DNA of 40,454 bases, taken from positions 1-40,454 of the IMG/VR virus record IMGVR_UViG_3300035045_000028. One strand, written 5' to 3'. Shown here piece after piece: positions 33,975 through 40,283 of the stretch (position 1 is its first letter; each line of letters begins with the position of its first letter). The DNA is from a virus. The translations under genes and the position numbers were made by a program. Under the pieces are notes generated by a model, which was given only the letters and a program-made list of their open reading frames with translations, did no database searches and was not told where the DNA came from.

Positions 33975-34922
33975 TTAAACTCCTTTTGGTTGATTAAATT
34001 TGAATTGGCGAAAAGCTTTGCGTGGGTTGATGTAAGTACCAACCATTTCTTGAGTAATGTATTTACCCTGACTAGCTTTACTCATGCCACAATTTATTGT
34101 TCCGTATTTAGAAACAATTTTAGATGCACCCTGACTTTTTTCTAGAATTTGTGCCTTTATAGAATCTTTTGTTTTGCCAAGTGAAACGTACTCTTTGTTA
34201 ATGGCATAATAATCATCAACTAATTTGTCCATGTTTTCATCTGCTGCAAGAATTACACCTGCGTCTGCCTGATTGCATAAACTTTTAATGATGTAATCAG
34301 AATTTCTTAAATAATCAATCTCAGGTGGTGTACCTGACTTAACTCTTTCCCAAAACTCTTTTACTTTCGATTCGAGCATCTCACCAACTTCTTTGTTTCT
34401 TGCTCTAACAATTAACTTTGAAGTGTTGCCACCCACCAGGGCAGCAATACATCCCCAACTAATATTTGCAACATGAAGCTGGTGTTGTAGTTGCATCTCA
34501 ATGTGAGGTGGTGCTTCGATATGGCCATTGCCATCGTCAATCCACTTCGTGCGATAAACCATTGAGTCAACATTCTTGACTTCCATAATGCCTAACTCGT
34601 CAGTACTTGTAATCTTGTAATCAAACGAGCTACCCATTCTAGTCTCTGTATCGCTCATGTATACATCAAATTGCTCAACCTTCCATCCTTGTGATTCAGC
34701 ACAACCAAGAGCAATGCTGTCTTCAAGTTTGCGACCCCATGCCATACGTTCTGAATCTTCCAAGTTGACAACAACCTTATCTTTTTTTTGGTTGTACAAT
34801 TCAAACTCTGTTTGGTATGGATTGACATCAAACAATGCTGATACTTCTGTAGAAGTTACATCAAGTAATCTGTTTTCTAACCAATCTTGTTTGTTGGTTA
34901 TTGGAATTTCTTTTACGGTCAT
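33975..34922 (-). CDS. YqaJ/lambda-exonuclease-like recombinase
   Basis: The 315-aa protein matches the YqaJ viral recombinase family, a PD-(D/E)xK 5'-3' exonuclease. Visible catalytic pieces are E67 (GRKLED), D101 (GSSFDYK) and E114-V-K116 (GIMEVKN), with a later LQHQLHV segment typical of the family. Together with RecT it forms a two-component recombination system acting on double-strand ends, used in recombination-dependent replication and concatemer formation. It ends two bases before the RecT start. The first codons (ATGACCGTAA) share nine bases with the late-arm motif, probably by chance. Confidence 0.92.
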   Translation of the reverse strand: MTVKEIPITNKQDWLENRLLDVTSTEVSALFDVNPYQTEFELYNQKKDKVVVNLEDSERMAWGRKLEDSIALGCAESQGWKVEQFDVYMSDTETRMGSSFDYKITSTDELGIMEVKNVDSMVYRTKWIDDGNGHIEAPPHIEMQLQHQLHVANISWGCIAALVGGNTSKLIVRARNKEVGEMLESKVKEFWERVKSGTPPEIDYLRNSDYIIKSLCNQADAGVILAADENMDKLVDDYYAINKEYVSLGKTKDSIKAQILEKSQGASKIVSKYGTINCGMSKASQGKYITQEMVGTYINPRKAFRQFKFNQPKGV

Positions 34923-35155
34923 TAAAATAATTCTCCTTGTTTTTCAATTTTTGGTATTGAATACTCAGCAACTTTTTTACCGCTTCTGAGTCTGATCATT
35001 TTAGTTTCTATGTTGTGACCTGCTTCCCGAAGATCATTAACTCTGGCAGCTAGTCGTGAACAATTAAACAATGGTTCTGCTTGCTTATGTGTAAGTGGCC
35101 CAATGTTTTGTAAGTGCCAAAGAATCTTGGCACATTGCGATGTTGTATTACTCAT
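34922..35155 (-). CDS. Winged-helix DNA-binding protein (77 aa)
   Basis: The 77-aa protein is one small winged helix: QCAKILWHLQNIGPLTHKQA, then a recognition helix LFNCSRLAARVNDLREAG, and a two-strand wing (IETKMIRLRSGKKVAEYSI). It resembles the phage HTH_39-type helix-turn-helix domain. It sits in the middle of the early operon, overlapping the next start by one base (TAATG) and the preceding gene as ATGA. It could regulate the early-to-late switch or act in replication. Confidence 0.75.
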   Translation of the reverse strand: MSNTTSQCAKILWHLQNIGPLTHKQAEPLFNCSRLAARVNDLREAGHNIETKMIRLRSGKKVAEYSIPKIEKQGELF

Positions 35156-35457
35156 AGCTCCTCTGACTTTTGAAAGTCAACATAGTCCTGGTCTGGCACA
35201 ATTTGCATTTGCCACTTGGCAACAACTGCTTCATTGCCACCGTATTTCCATGTAGGATCTTCTTTCTCATATTCGTAATCAGAAAGTTGATACTGCTTTT
35301 CTTCTTCAATGCAACCAGATTCTTTTAAAGAACGTACTTTTTTAGTGTAAGAGCATGAAGGCCAAACAGTATGACTAATTGCACGATCAATTTCTAATAA
35401 TCTTTCACGCAATGCATACTCGCTATTGGCATAAAGTTCGATAGTAATTTTTCTCAT
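35152..35457 (-). CDS. Hypothetical protein in early operon (101 aa)
   Basis: The 101-aa acidic protein begins with a beta strand and helix (ITIELYANSEYALRERLLEI) and has many Tyr, Glu and Lys residues in its second half. No known motif is visible. It overlaps both neighbours by four bases (ATGA), as do most genes of this operon. It lies between small early proteins and the winged-helix gene. Confidence 0.65.
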   Translation of the reverse strand: MRKITIELYANSEYALRERLLEIDRAISHTVWPSCSYTKKVRSLKESGCIEEEKQYQLSDYEYEKEDPTWKYGGNEAVVAKWQMQIVPDQDYVDFQKSEEL

Positions 35458-35597
35458 TTCTCTAGTCCTATATAAAGTTCTAAATTTTCAATCCCATTTA
35501 GTTCTGATGAAAGTGTTTTTAAAATTTTATGAATTGCTTTATCAGATAATTGAGAAGTGACAGTTTTGTTTGGATTAAATTTTTTAATTTTTTTCAT
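35454..35597 (-). CDS. Small hypothetical protein (47 aa)
   Basis: A 47-codon frame with a basic N-terminus (MKKIKKFNPNKTVTSQLSDK) and a helical remainder. The stop overlaps the next start as ATGA, and its start lies one base after the stop of the membrane micropeptide gene. No Shine-Dalgarno is visible, so coupling is likely. Gap-free placement in the operon is the main support. Confidence 0.6.
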   Translation of the reverse strand: MKKIKKFNPNKTVTSQLSDKAIHKILKTLSSELNGIENLELYIGLEK

Positions 35598-35598
35598 G

Positions 35599-35676
35599 TC
35601 AATAATGGTTGATTGTGTTTTTAAGAAAGATATAAATGAGTGTGACTAAACACACCCAAACAATAAATGTGGTCAT
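35599..35676 (-). CDS. Single-pass membrane micropeptide (25 aa)
   Basis: A 25-codon frame encodes MTTFIVWVCLVTLIYIFLKN plus five residues, essentially one transmembrane helix with a short polar tail. It starts within an ATGA overlap and ends TGA-C-ATG against the next gene. A second micropeptide of the same type and the same junction occurs at 37265-37339. Its tight embedding suggests it is expressed. Confidence 0.58.
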   Translation of the reverse strand: MTTFIVWVCLVTLIYIFLKNTINHY

Positions 35677-35819
35677 TGGTCTAAAAAAGATTTGTACTGA
35701 GGGTGGTCTTGCAATTCACATTCGAGTCTGAGTTCTTCTTCCCAATCCTCTAAAGTGTGTAAAGCGTAAGGAAGATTGGCCAAGTAGGCCAACCTTTCCA
35801 GTTTCTGGGTATCTGTCAT
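35673..35819 (-). CDS. Small acidic hypothetical protein (48 aa)
   Basis: A 48-codon frame encodes a Leu/Glu-rich helical protein (MTDTQKLERLAYLANLPYAL, then HTLEDWEEELRLECELQ). It overlaps the upstream protease-like gene as ATGA and the downstream micropeptide gene as ATGA. No named family. Small acidic early proteins often bind host factors, but there is no direct evidence here. Confidence 0.6.
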   Translation of the reverse strand: MTDTQKLERLAYLANLPYALHTLEDWEEELRLECELQDHPQYKSFLDQ

Positions 35820-36376
35820 TTGCACACACCTGCTTTTATCAAGTCACGATTGTGCTTATTAAAAAACTTTGTCCACTCATCTTGGTGACACCAAACACCG
35901 ATAACTTTTTTTAGTTTTCTGGTTTTACCTCTGGAATCCCAACTATCCCAGATAGCACCATGCTTAACGCATACAACGTGTCTGTCTTGGTCAGCTATGC
36001 ATACGTCAGGCAAATTATCTTTGTGAAAGACAGTATTGTATGGAACGTAAATCCAATCGTATAACTTGCGATTAGATTTTGCCATGTCGTTAATAGTAGA
36101 AGACATTTCTTGACGAGTCATACCACCGTAAGAAGTCTGGTATTTTTTGTAGCCCCATACAGGCTCATCACCGTCATGTCTTTGTACTACTGCGTCATCA
36201 GCATAATGCTTGACTAACCAGTATTCGGTTTCGGTAGCTAAAGCAATAGCTCTAACTGCACAATCACCGTGGTCTTCCTTTTTAGGATGAGGATTTCTCC
36301 TCATGTAATGCAATCCTGTTGGATGCGATGTCTTACTGTTTTGTAAGTAATCTTTTTCTTGTGCTGTAATAGCCAT
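35816..36376 (-). CDS. Putative papain-like cysteine peptidase, first gene of early operon
   Basis: The 186-aa protein has C39 in HGDCAVRAIALAT at the start of a helix, then H133 in DRHVVCVKHG and an Asp in IWDSWDS (D144 or D147), the order and local context of papain-fold cysteine peptidases or related C39-like enzymes. It has no signal peptide. It is the first gene of the replication operon and lies directly behind the operator-promoter at 36434-36462, so it is made immediately after infection. A host-targeting protease is possible; a non-catalytic member or a peptidoglycan amidase is also possible. The leader lacks a Shine-Dalgarno. Confidence 0.62.
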   Translation of the reverse strand: MAITAQEKDYLQNSKTSHPTGLHYMRRNPHPKKEDHGDCAVRAIALATETEYWLVKHYADDAVVQRHDGDEPVWGYKKYQTSYGGMTRQEMSSTINDMAKSNRKLYDWIYVPYNTVFHKDNLPDVCIADQDRHVVCVKHGAIWDSWDSRGKTRKLKKVIGVWCHQDEWTKFFNKHNRDLIKAGVCK

Positions 36377-36409
36377 GTGTTTGTTAATAGAAATTAGTAA
36401 ACAACAATT

Positions 36410-36462
36410 GAAGGTATAACACCTTCGTAATCCAATGTAGCATATATGGCTACACCTGTCAA
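36410..36462 (-). promoter_or_regulatory. Early operon promoter with operator and 5' hairpin
   Basis: On the minus strand TTGACA (36457-36462) and TACATT (36434-36439) are 17 bases apart with a TG before the -10. The 19-bp palindrome TGTAGCATATATGGCTACA (36436-36454) lies between and over them, an ideal repressor site. The predicted start is at about 36427, and GAAGGT-GTTAT-ACCTTC (36426 down to 36410) forms a hairpin at the very 5' end of the RNA. Confidence 0.75.
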
Positions 36463-36469
36463 ATATTAA

Positions 36470-36631
36470 TTAATCGAAAGCATCTCGTTTTTTAAGTACT
36501 TCTACTTCAGAAAAGCACCTGGGGCAAGATAAATTAGTTAGTACTGAATACTCAGGATACTGTGGCATTGACTCATCAATGTCTATGTCTCCACTAGGTA
36601 TTAAATCAGTATCGCACCAATAACAATTCAT
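36470..36631 (-). CDS. Small zinc-ribbon-like protein (53 aa)
   Basis: The 53-aa acidic protein has two CxxC pairs, CYWC at residues 3-6 and CPRC at 36-39, spaced like a zinc ribbon. Its start overlaps the repressor stop as ATGA, so the two form an operon. The stop lies just upstream of the early promoter. It could modulate repressor action or bind nucleic acid or a host polymerase; there is no direct evidence for any of these. Confidence 0.65.
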   Translation of the reverse strand: MNCYWCDTDLIPSGDIDIDESMPQYPEYSVLTNLSCPRCFSEVEVLKKRDAFD

Positions 36632-36846
36632 TCTTTACCAAAAATAAGATCGTGTGCTGATAACTGTATACCTCTATCCCATGCTCTTTCTAATACTTTT
36701 TTTTGTTCTGTTGCAGGGATGCATCCATGTCTTCTAGCCCATTTAGAAATTGCAGAGGGATCTTTTGAAATAGCTCTACCTAAAGCACGAACACCACCGA
36801 ATTCTTCTATTACGACTTGTAATGGGGTTTTTGTAGTTGATTTCAT
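36628..36846 (-). CDS. Cro/YdaS-like HTH repressor
   Basis: The 72-aa protein is a single helix-turn-helix domain: TPLQVVIEEFGGVRALGRAI, then SKDPSAISKWARRHGCIPAT and an acidic tail, matching YdaS/Cro-like regulators. The start at 36846 is chosen over an in-frame ATG at 36894 because the promoter -10 box ends six bases before it and the longer frame would cover the promoter. A palindrome similar to the two operon operators overlaps its promoter, so it probably represses itself and both early operons. Confidence 0.78.
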   Translation of the reverse strand: MKSTTKTPLQVVIEEFGGVRALGRAISKDPSAISKWARRHGCIPATEQKKVLERAWDRGIQLSAHDLIFGKE

Positions 36847-36852
36847 ATTTGC

Positions 36853-36882
36853 ATTGTAGCCTAAATTACAACATTTAATCAA
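36853..36882 (-). promoter_or_regulatory. Repressor promoter, probably leaderless, with operator
   Basis: On the minus strand TTGATT (36877-36882) and TACAAT (36853-36858) are 18 bases apart. Only six bases separate the -10 from the repressor ATG, so transcription should start at or next to the first codon. TTGTA-N8-TACAA (36854-36871) covers the -10 and shares the TGTAGCC half-site with the other two operators. Confidence 0.65.
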
Positions 36883-36890
36883 GTAATTAG

Positions 36891-36925
36891 GCAAAAAAAA
36901 AGAGGGTTGTTACACCCTCATCTTT
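36891..36925 (-). terminator. Rho-independent terminator upstream of the repressor
   Basis: GAGGGT (36902-36907) and ACCCTC (36914-36919) form a 6-bp stem with a six-base loop. On the minus strand nine T residues follow at once (A-run at 36893-36901), a textbook terminator. It ends the short operon from 37598 and insulates the repressor promoter 10 bases beyond. The plus strand also has a TCTTTTT run, so it may work both ways. Confidence 0.85.
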
Positions 36926-37081
36926 TTAATTGCGTGGTTCAACAAGTTTGTCATGTATGCGGTTAAACGCTGCTTTGTCTTGATAATTGGTATGTGTGGT
37001 AATCCATTTGGATTTGATGCACCAACGCATAGCCCGATCAAGTACATCTTTTTCTTTTGCTGTTAGTTTTGGATTGTTCAT
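36926..37081 (-). CDS. Small hypothetical protein (51 aa)
   Basis: A 51-codon frame encodes a basic helical protein (MNNPKLTAKEKDVLDRAMRW, then CIKSKWITTHTNYQDKAAFN). It starts in a TAATG overlap with the 60-aa gene, with GGAGG upstream, and ends directly before the terminator. It is the last gene of the short regulated operon. No known family. Confidence 0.65.
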   Translation of the reverse strand: MNNPKLTAKEKDVLDRAMRWCIKSKWITTHTNYQDKAAFNRIHDKLVEPRN

Positions 37082-37263
37082 TACTTTGTACCTCCAAGGA
37101 TAGATTCAATTTTGTCTCTACACGCTTTTTGTTGGTCTTTAGTAATTTGTGTAGCAAATGAAGTAGCCATGCTTTCGCATTCTTTTTGTAATGCTTTATC
37201 TTCTGTAGTTAAAGCTAATACTAATGCTTGATAGTATGCTTGTTGTGGATTTTGAATGGTCAT
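37081..37263 (-). CDS. Small hypothetical protein (60 aa)
   Basis: The 60-aa helical protein (QQAYYQALVLALTTEDKALQ) starts one base after the stop of the membrane micropeptide gene and overlaps the next start as TAATG. It has no clear Shine-Dalgarno of its own, suggesting coupled translation. It is Gln/Ala/Lys-rich, without motifs I recognise. Confidence 0.65.
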   Translation of the reverse strand: MTIQNPQQAYYQALVLALTTEDKALQKECESMATSFATQITKDQQKACRDKIESILGGTK

Positions 37264-37264
37264 G

Positions 37265-37339
37265 TCAAATAAGAATTAGGAATAAAAGTAAATAGGGTAA
37301 TAGTGCAAAAGTCATAGGTTTAACCATAGTTTTAAGCAT
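37265..37339 (-). CDS. Single-pass membrane micropeptide (24 aa)
   Basis: A 24-codon frame encodes MLKTMVKPMTFALLPYLLLF plus LILI, one hydrophobic helix with a Lys-containing N-terminus. GGAGG lies five bases upstream inside the preceding gene. The stop is separated from the next ATG by one base (TGA-C-ATG), exactly as for the 25-aa micropeptide at 35599. This parallel and the strong ribosome binding site support it. Confidence 0.6.
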   Translation of the reverse strand: MLKTMVKPMTFALLPYLLLFLILI

Positions 37340-37598
37340 TAGATTCCTCCATTAGTTCGATGCCTTTAATTGATGCTTTAATCCAGTTGTATGCCTCACG
37401 CTTTGTTAAGCCTCTTGCAAGTGCAGTAACACCTCCATTTTCATTTACTGTGCGGTGTATATTTGTATATCCATTCCAACCAGAAGTATGGATATTTCCT
37501 ATGTTGTCTTTGTAAGGCCAAACATTTATAGGATTATTAGATTTTTCATTAAGTATCTTTAGTTGATACTCAATATCTTTGTTTGTAATGCGTTCCAT
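37332..37598 (-). CDS. Hypothetical protein, first gene of short early operon (88 aa)
   Basis: The 88-aa protein has a central segment GWNGYTNIHRTVNENGGVTA followed by LARGLTKREAYNWIKASIKG, a pattern I associate with small phage proteins of unknown role. It follows the second operator-promoter by an SD-less leader resembling that of the protease-like gene. Being the first gene of a regulated operon it should be expressed early. No catalytic motif is seen. Confidence 0.68.
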   Translation of the reverse strand: MERITNKDIEYQLKILNEKSNNPINVWPYKDNIGNIHTSGWNGYTNIHRTVNENGGVTALARGLTKREAYNWIKASIKGIELMEESNA

Positions 37599-37632
37599 TG
37601 TTTGTAGTTAATAAAAATTAGTTAGTGAAACA

Positions 37633-37684
37633 ATCGGTAGACAACCGATATTTATAGTGTGGCACATATGGCTACATAAGTCAA
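37633..37684 (-). promoter_or_regulatory. Second early promoter with operator and 5' hairpin
   Basis: On the minus strand TTGACT (37679-37684) is 17 bases from CACACT (37656-37661), a weak -10. The palindrome TGTGGCACATATGGCTACA (37658-37676) matches the first operator at 17 of 19 positions and in the same register. ATCGGT-TGTCT-ACCGAT (37649 down to 37633) forms a hairpin exactly at the predicted transcription start. Confidence 0.7.
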
Positions 37685-37688
37685 GCAA

Positions 37689-38177
37689 TTAGAAATAATT
37701 TATATTTATGTTGAATCTTCCTTTTGCATTTGTAGTATTTGTTGAGTTATGTAATGTGCTTGCATCAAACAATAATATTCTGTTTTGTACACTTTCTACT
37801 TTTGTACCGTCTTCTAATCTTGTAAAACCATCACAAGTATTTAAATATATAATTGCTCCTTTATGTGGTATTGGATAGTCTCTATGTTGGTCATGCTCTA
37901 TTAATTCTTTTCCTTGTAAATATAAATTTGCTTTTGCTCTTAATAATCCTATTGCGTTTAAATGATTATCAAGTATATATTTTATCTCATCCCATAAAAA
38001 TGTTATTGGCACATGATCTTGATAAATAACTTGTGTAAAATATGAATCTTCTATGTTTGTTTGGTTATCGTTTATTGTTGCTGCAAATTGCCATTGAAAA
38101 TTATTAGCAGTTACTTTATTTCTTAATTTGTTAAAAAATTCTGCTGAAAAATAATTATCAATAATTTGATATTTCAT
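37689..38177 (-). CDS. 2OG-Fe(II) oxygenase (prolyl 4-hydroxylase-like)
   Basis: The 162-aa protein has an iron site H98-x-D100 (HRD) and distal H143 (TLHNST), with R154 (KGRFNI) placed 11 residues later for the 2-oxoglutarate carboxylate, within the double-stranded beta-helix pattern (GAIIYLNTCDGFTRLEDGT; ILLFDAS). This is the 2OG-Fe(II) oxygenase superfamily, nearest in look to prolyl 4-hydroxylase-like phage enzymes. It has its own transcription unit, with its stop just upstream of the second operator-promoter. The substrate, protein or nucleic acid, cannot be inferred. It is divergent from the terminase genes. Confidence 0.8.
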   Translation of the reverse strand: MKYQIIDNYFSAEFFNKLRNKVTANNFQWQFAATINDNQTNIEDSYFTQVIYQDHVPITFLWDEIKYILDNHLNAIGLLRAKANLYLQGKELIEHDQHRDYPIPHKGAIIYLNTCDGFTRLEDGTKVESVQNRILLFDASTLHNSTNTTNAKGRFNININYF

Positions 38178-38270
38178 AAAAAAAATTTTTATAGTTAATT
38201 AAAACTATTCTACATATTGTTAAATTGCTAATTATAATATATATTTTGAATAATTTTATATAATTTCAAT
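38178..38270. promoter_or_regulatory. Divergent AT-rich promoter region
   Basis: This 93-base gap separates the two arms. On the plus strand TTGTTA (38217-38222) and TATATT (38240-38245) are 17 bases apart. A TATAAT (38259-38264) also stands six bases before the ATG at 38271, the same spacing as in the repressor promoter, so a leaderless start is an alternative. Boxes for the minus-strand oxygenase gene are not distinct. The extreme AT content could also suit an origin or a packaging signal, but no repeat cluster supports that. Confidence 0.5.
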
Positions 38271-38537
38271 ATGACACTTGCAGCAGTTAAACCTAAAACA
38301 ATTGTTGTTGGTGTTTCTGATACTGGTCATCGAGTCGCTGAAGATCATCCAAATCATAATCCTCAGATAACTCAGGTGATAGTGGATGCATTGCGAGAGC
38401 TACACGAAGATTATGGTATTGGATACGGATGTCTATCCATGATGTTTGGTATCTCTCGTGGTTACATAGCTCAGATCTGTCGTTACGAAAAACGTGTTTC
38501 CTATGCAACTCGCTACAAAACAATCCAAGTTAGGTAG
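38271..38537 (+). CDS. Helix-turn-helix protein upstream of terminase (88 aa)
   Basis: The 88-aa protein has a C-terminal helix-turn-helix (GYGCLSMMFGISRGYIAQIC, about 52-71) after a helix VIVDALRELHEDYGIG. It has no Shine-Dalgarno. It leads the packaging operon and overlaps the small terminase gene by 35 bases. It may be a regulator of late transcription, or a DNA-recognition partner for packaging. As the only HTH protein in this arm it is the first candidate to act on the repeated late motif. Confidence 0.65.
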   Translation: MTLAAVKPKTIVVGVSDTGHRVAEDHPNHNPQITQVIVDALRELHEDYGIGYGCLSMMFGISRGYIAQICRYEKRVSYATRYKTIQVR

Positions 38538-38952
38538 ACCTTCTACTAAACCTGATCCAAAAATTGTTGATGAAATAATTGAATGGATTGCTCATGGTAA
38601 TACTTTGAGGTCTTATTGCAGACAGAAAAATAAACCAAATTGGAGAACTATTTATAACTGGTTGGAAAAAGATAATGGAGACTTTATCGCACGCTTCGCA
38701 CACGCACGAGATATGGGGGCAGACGCAATAGCGGAGGAGTGCCTGGAGATAATAGATTCTCCACCTCCTTTGTGCGGTTCTGAGGGCAATACAAGGCTAG
38801 ATCCAGCAGCGGTACAAATGCAGAAGAACAGGGTAGAAGCAAGGTTGAAATTGTTGGCCAAATGGAATCCTAAAAAGTATGGAGAGAGGGTAGGAGTAGA
38901 AGCAAAAGGAGATATTAGTCTGACTATTTCAACAGGTGTTCCACAGGTGTGA
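38503..38952 (+). CDS. terS: Terminase small subunit
   Basis: The 149-aa protein opens with KLGRPSTKPDPKIVDEIIEW followed by a helix-turn-helix (GNTLRSYCRQKN, TIYNWLEKD), central coiled helices (FAHARDMGADAIAEECLEII) and the WNPKKYGERVGVE end, as in Sf6-like small terminases. It would bind the packaging site and activate the large subunit. ATG 38503 is preferred over GTG 38494. Its stop overlaps the large terminase start as GTGA. Confidence 0.85.
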   Translation: MQLATKQSKLGRPSTKPDPKIVDEIIEWIAHGNTLRSYCRQKNKPNWRTIYNWLEKDNGDFIARFAHARDMGADAIAEECLEIIDSPPPLCGSEGNTRLDPAAVQMQKNRVEARLKLLAKWNPKKYGERVGVEAKGDISLTISTGVPQV

Positions 38953-40283
38953 GACAACCGTTGATCAAACTAGATTACACACCTCGGACTTGGCAGAGAG
39001 AATGCCATATAAAGAAACAAAGGTTTAGCGTTTACGCATTGCACAGGCGGTCTGGCAAGACAGAACTGGCCATTATGGAGCTAATTGATAAGGCCATGAA
39101 GACAGACAAAGAACTGGCTATGTTTGTCTATGTTGCACCGTTCCTGAGACAGGCAAAAGCAATTGCATGGGCAAGACTAAAACAGAAGATAGAACCATTG
39201 CGTAGAACCTCTGTAATCGACATCAACGAGGGTGAATTGTCAATAAGGTTTAAACATAACGGAGCAATCATTAGATTGTTTGGGGGCGATAATCCAGATG
39301 CGCTCCGAGGAATGCGACTCGATGGTTGTGTGATAGATGAGGTAGCTCAAATAAAAAACGAGCTATGGTCAGACATAGTCCAGCCAGCGTTGTCAGACAG
39401 ATTAGGCTGGTCATTGTTTATAGGTACTCCGCAGGGCATAAATTTATTTAGTGAGTTGTATTACAAAGCCATAGACGAGGACGATTGGACAGCAGCAAGG
39501 TACACGGTATTCGATACTGATTCGCTACACCCAGACGAAGTAAAAAGGTTGCAGCGTGATATGAGTGAGACTAGTTTTGCTCGTGAGTATTTATGTGACT
39601 TTTCAGCCCAAGGAGATGACCAGTTGATCGCATTGGCAGATACAGAAGACGCAGCAAAAAGAATATACCAGGCAGACCATGTGAAGTTGTTTCCAGTAAT
39701 CCTTGGAATTGACCCTGCAAGGTTTGGAGATGACCGATCTGTAGTGTTTAGACGGCAAGGTAAGCAAGCATTTAAGCCTGTTGTATATCGAGGTATAGAT
39801 AACATGGAATTAGCAGCCAGAGTAGCCAATTTAATCGAGGAACATAACCCTGATGCTGTGTTCTGTGACGCAGGTGCAGGTAGTGGTGTAATCGACAGAC
39901 TAAGGCAACTATCGTATGACGTAATCGAAATACCTTTTGGTGGCAAAGCAATGAAACCAGAGCAGTACATTAACCGTAGAAGTGAGATGTGGTGGCTAAT
40001 GAAACAATGGATTGAAGAAGGTGGTGCAATACCAAACGACATAGCCCTTAAACAAGAATTAGCAACACCAATTTACTGGTACGACAATGTAGGTAGACGA
40101 GTATTGGAAAGTAAAGATCAAATAAAGAAGAGATTGCAGGGAGCAGGGTCACCAGATTTAGCGGATGCACTAGCATTAACTTTTGCATTGCCAGTAGCTA
40201 AGAAAGAAATGGAAGATATATACATTAAAAGACGTAAAGTGGCTACACAAAAGAAAGATTATGACCCATACACAAGAATCTAA
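38949..40283 (+). CDS. terL: Terminase large subunit
   Basis: The 444-aa protein is a two-domain packaging motor. ATPase: Walker A HRRSGKT at 32-38, Walker B CVIDE at 127-131 and a coupling motif around FIGTPQG (158-164). Nuclease (RNase H-like): D255 in GIDPARFGDD, D307 in VFCDAGAGSG and D403/D406 in SPDLADAL. All key residues are present, so it should be active. The start is GTG, overlapping the small terminase stop. Its C-terminus lies within the right terminal repeat and the next gene begins 23 bases before its stop. Confidence 0.95.
   Translation: MRQPLIKLDYTPRTWQRECHIKKQRFSVYALHRRSGKTELAIMELIDKAMKTDKELAMFVYVAPFLRQAKAIAWARLKQKIEPLRRTSVIDINEGELSIRFKHNGAIIRLFGGDNPDALRGMRLDGCVIDEVAQIKNELWSDIVQPALSDRLGWSLFIGTPQGINLFSELYYKAIDEDDWTAARYTVFDTDSLHPDEVKRLQRDMSETSFAREYLCDFSAQGDDQLIALADTEDAAKRIYQADHVKLFPVILGIDPARFGDDRSVVFRRQGKQAFKPVVYRGIDNMELAARVANLIEEHNPDAVFCDAGAGSGVIDRLRQLSYDVIEIPFGGKAMKPEQYINRRSEMWWLMKQWIEEGGAIPNDIALKQELATPIYWYDNVGRRVLESKDQIKKRLQGAGSPDLADALALTFALPVAKKEMEDIYIKRRKVATQKKDYDPYTRI

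Noticed and set aside
34911-34922. Copy of the late motif (ATGACCGTAA) on the minus strand at the YqaJ start
   Set aside because: Only nine bases match, it lies on the early strand, and it is formed by the start codon and a MTVK coding sequence.
39461-40042. 193-codon minus-strand frame opposite the large terminase
   Set aside because: The terminase frame carries all catalytic motifs; the antisense product is Ser/Ile-rich without recognisable features.
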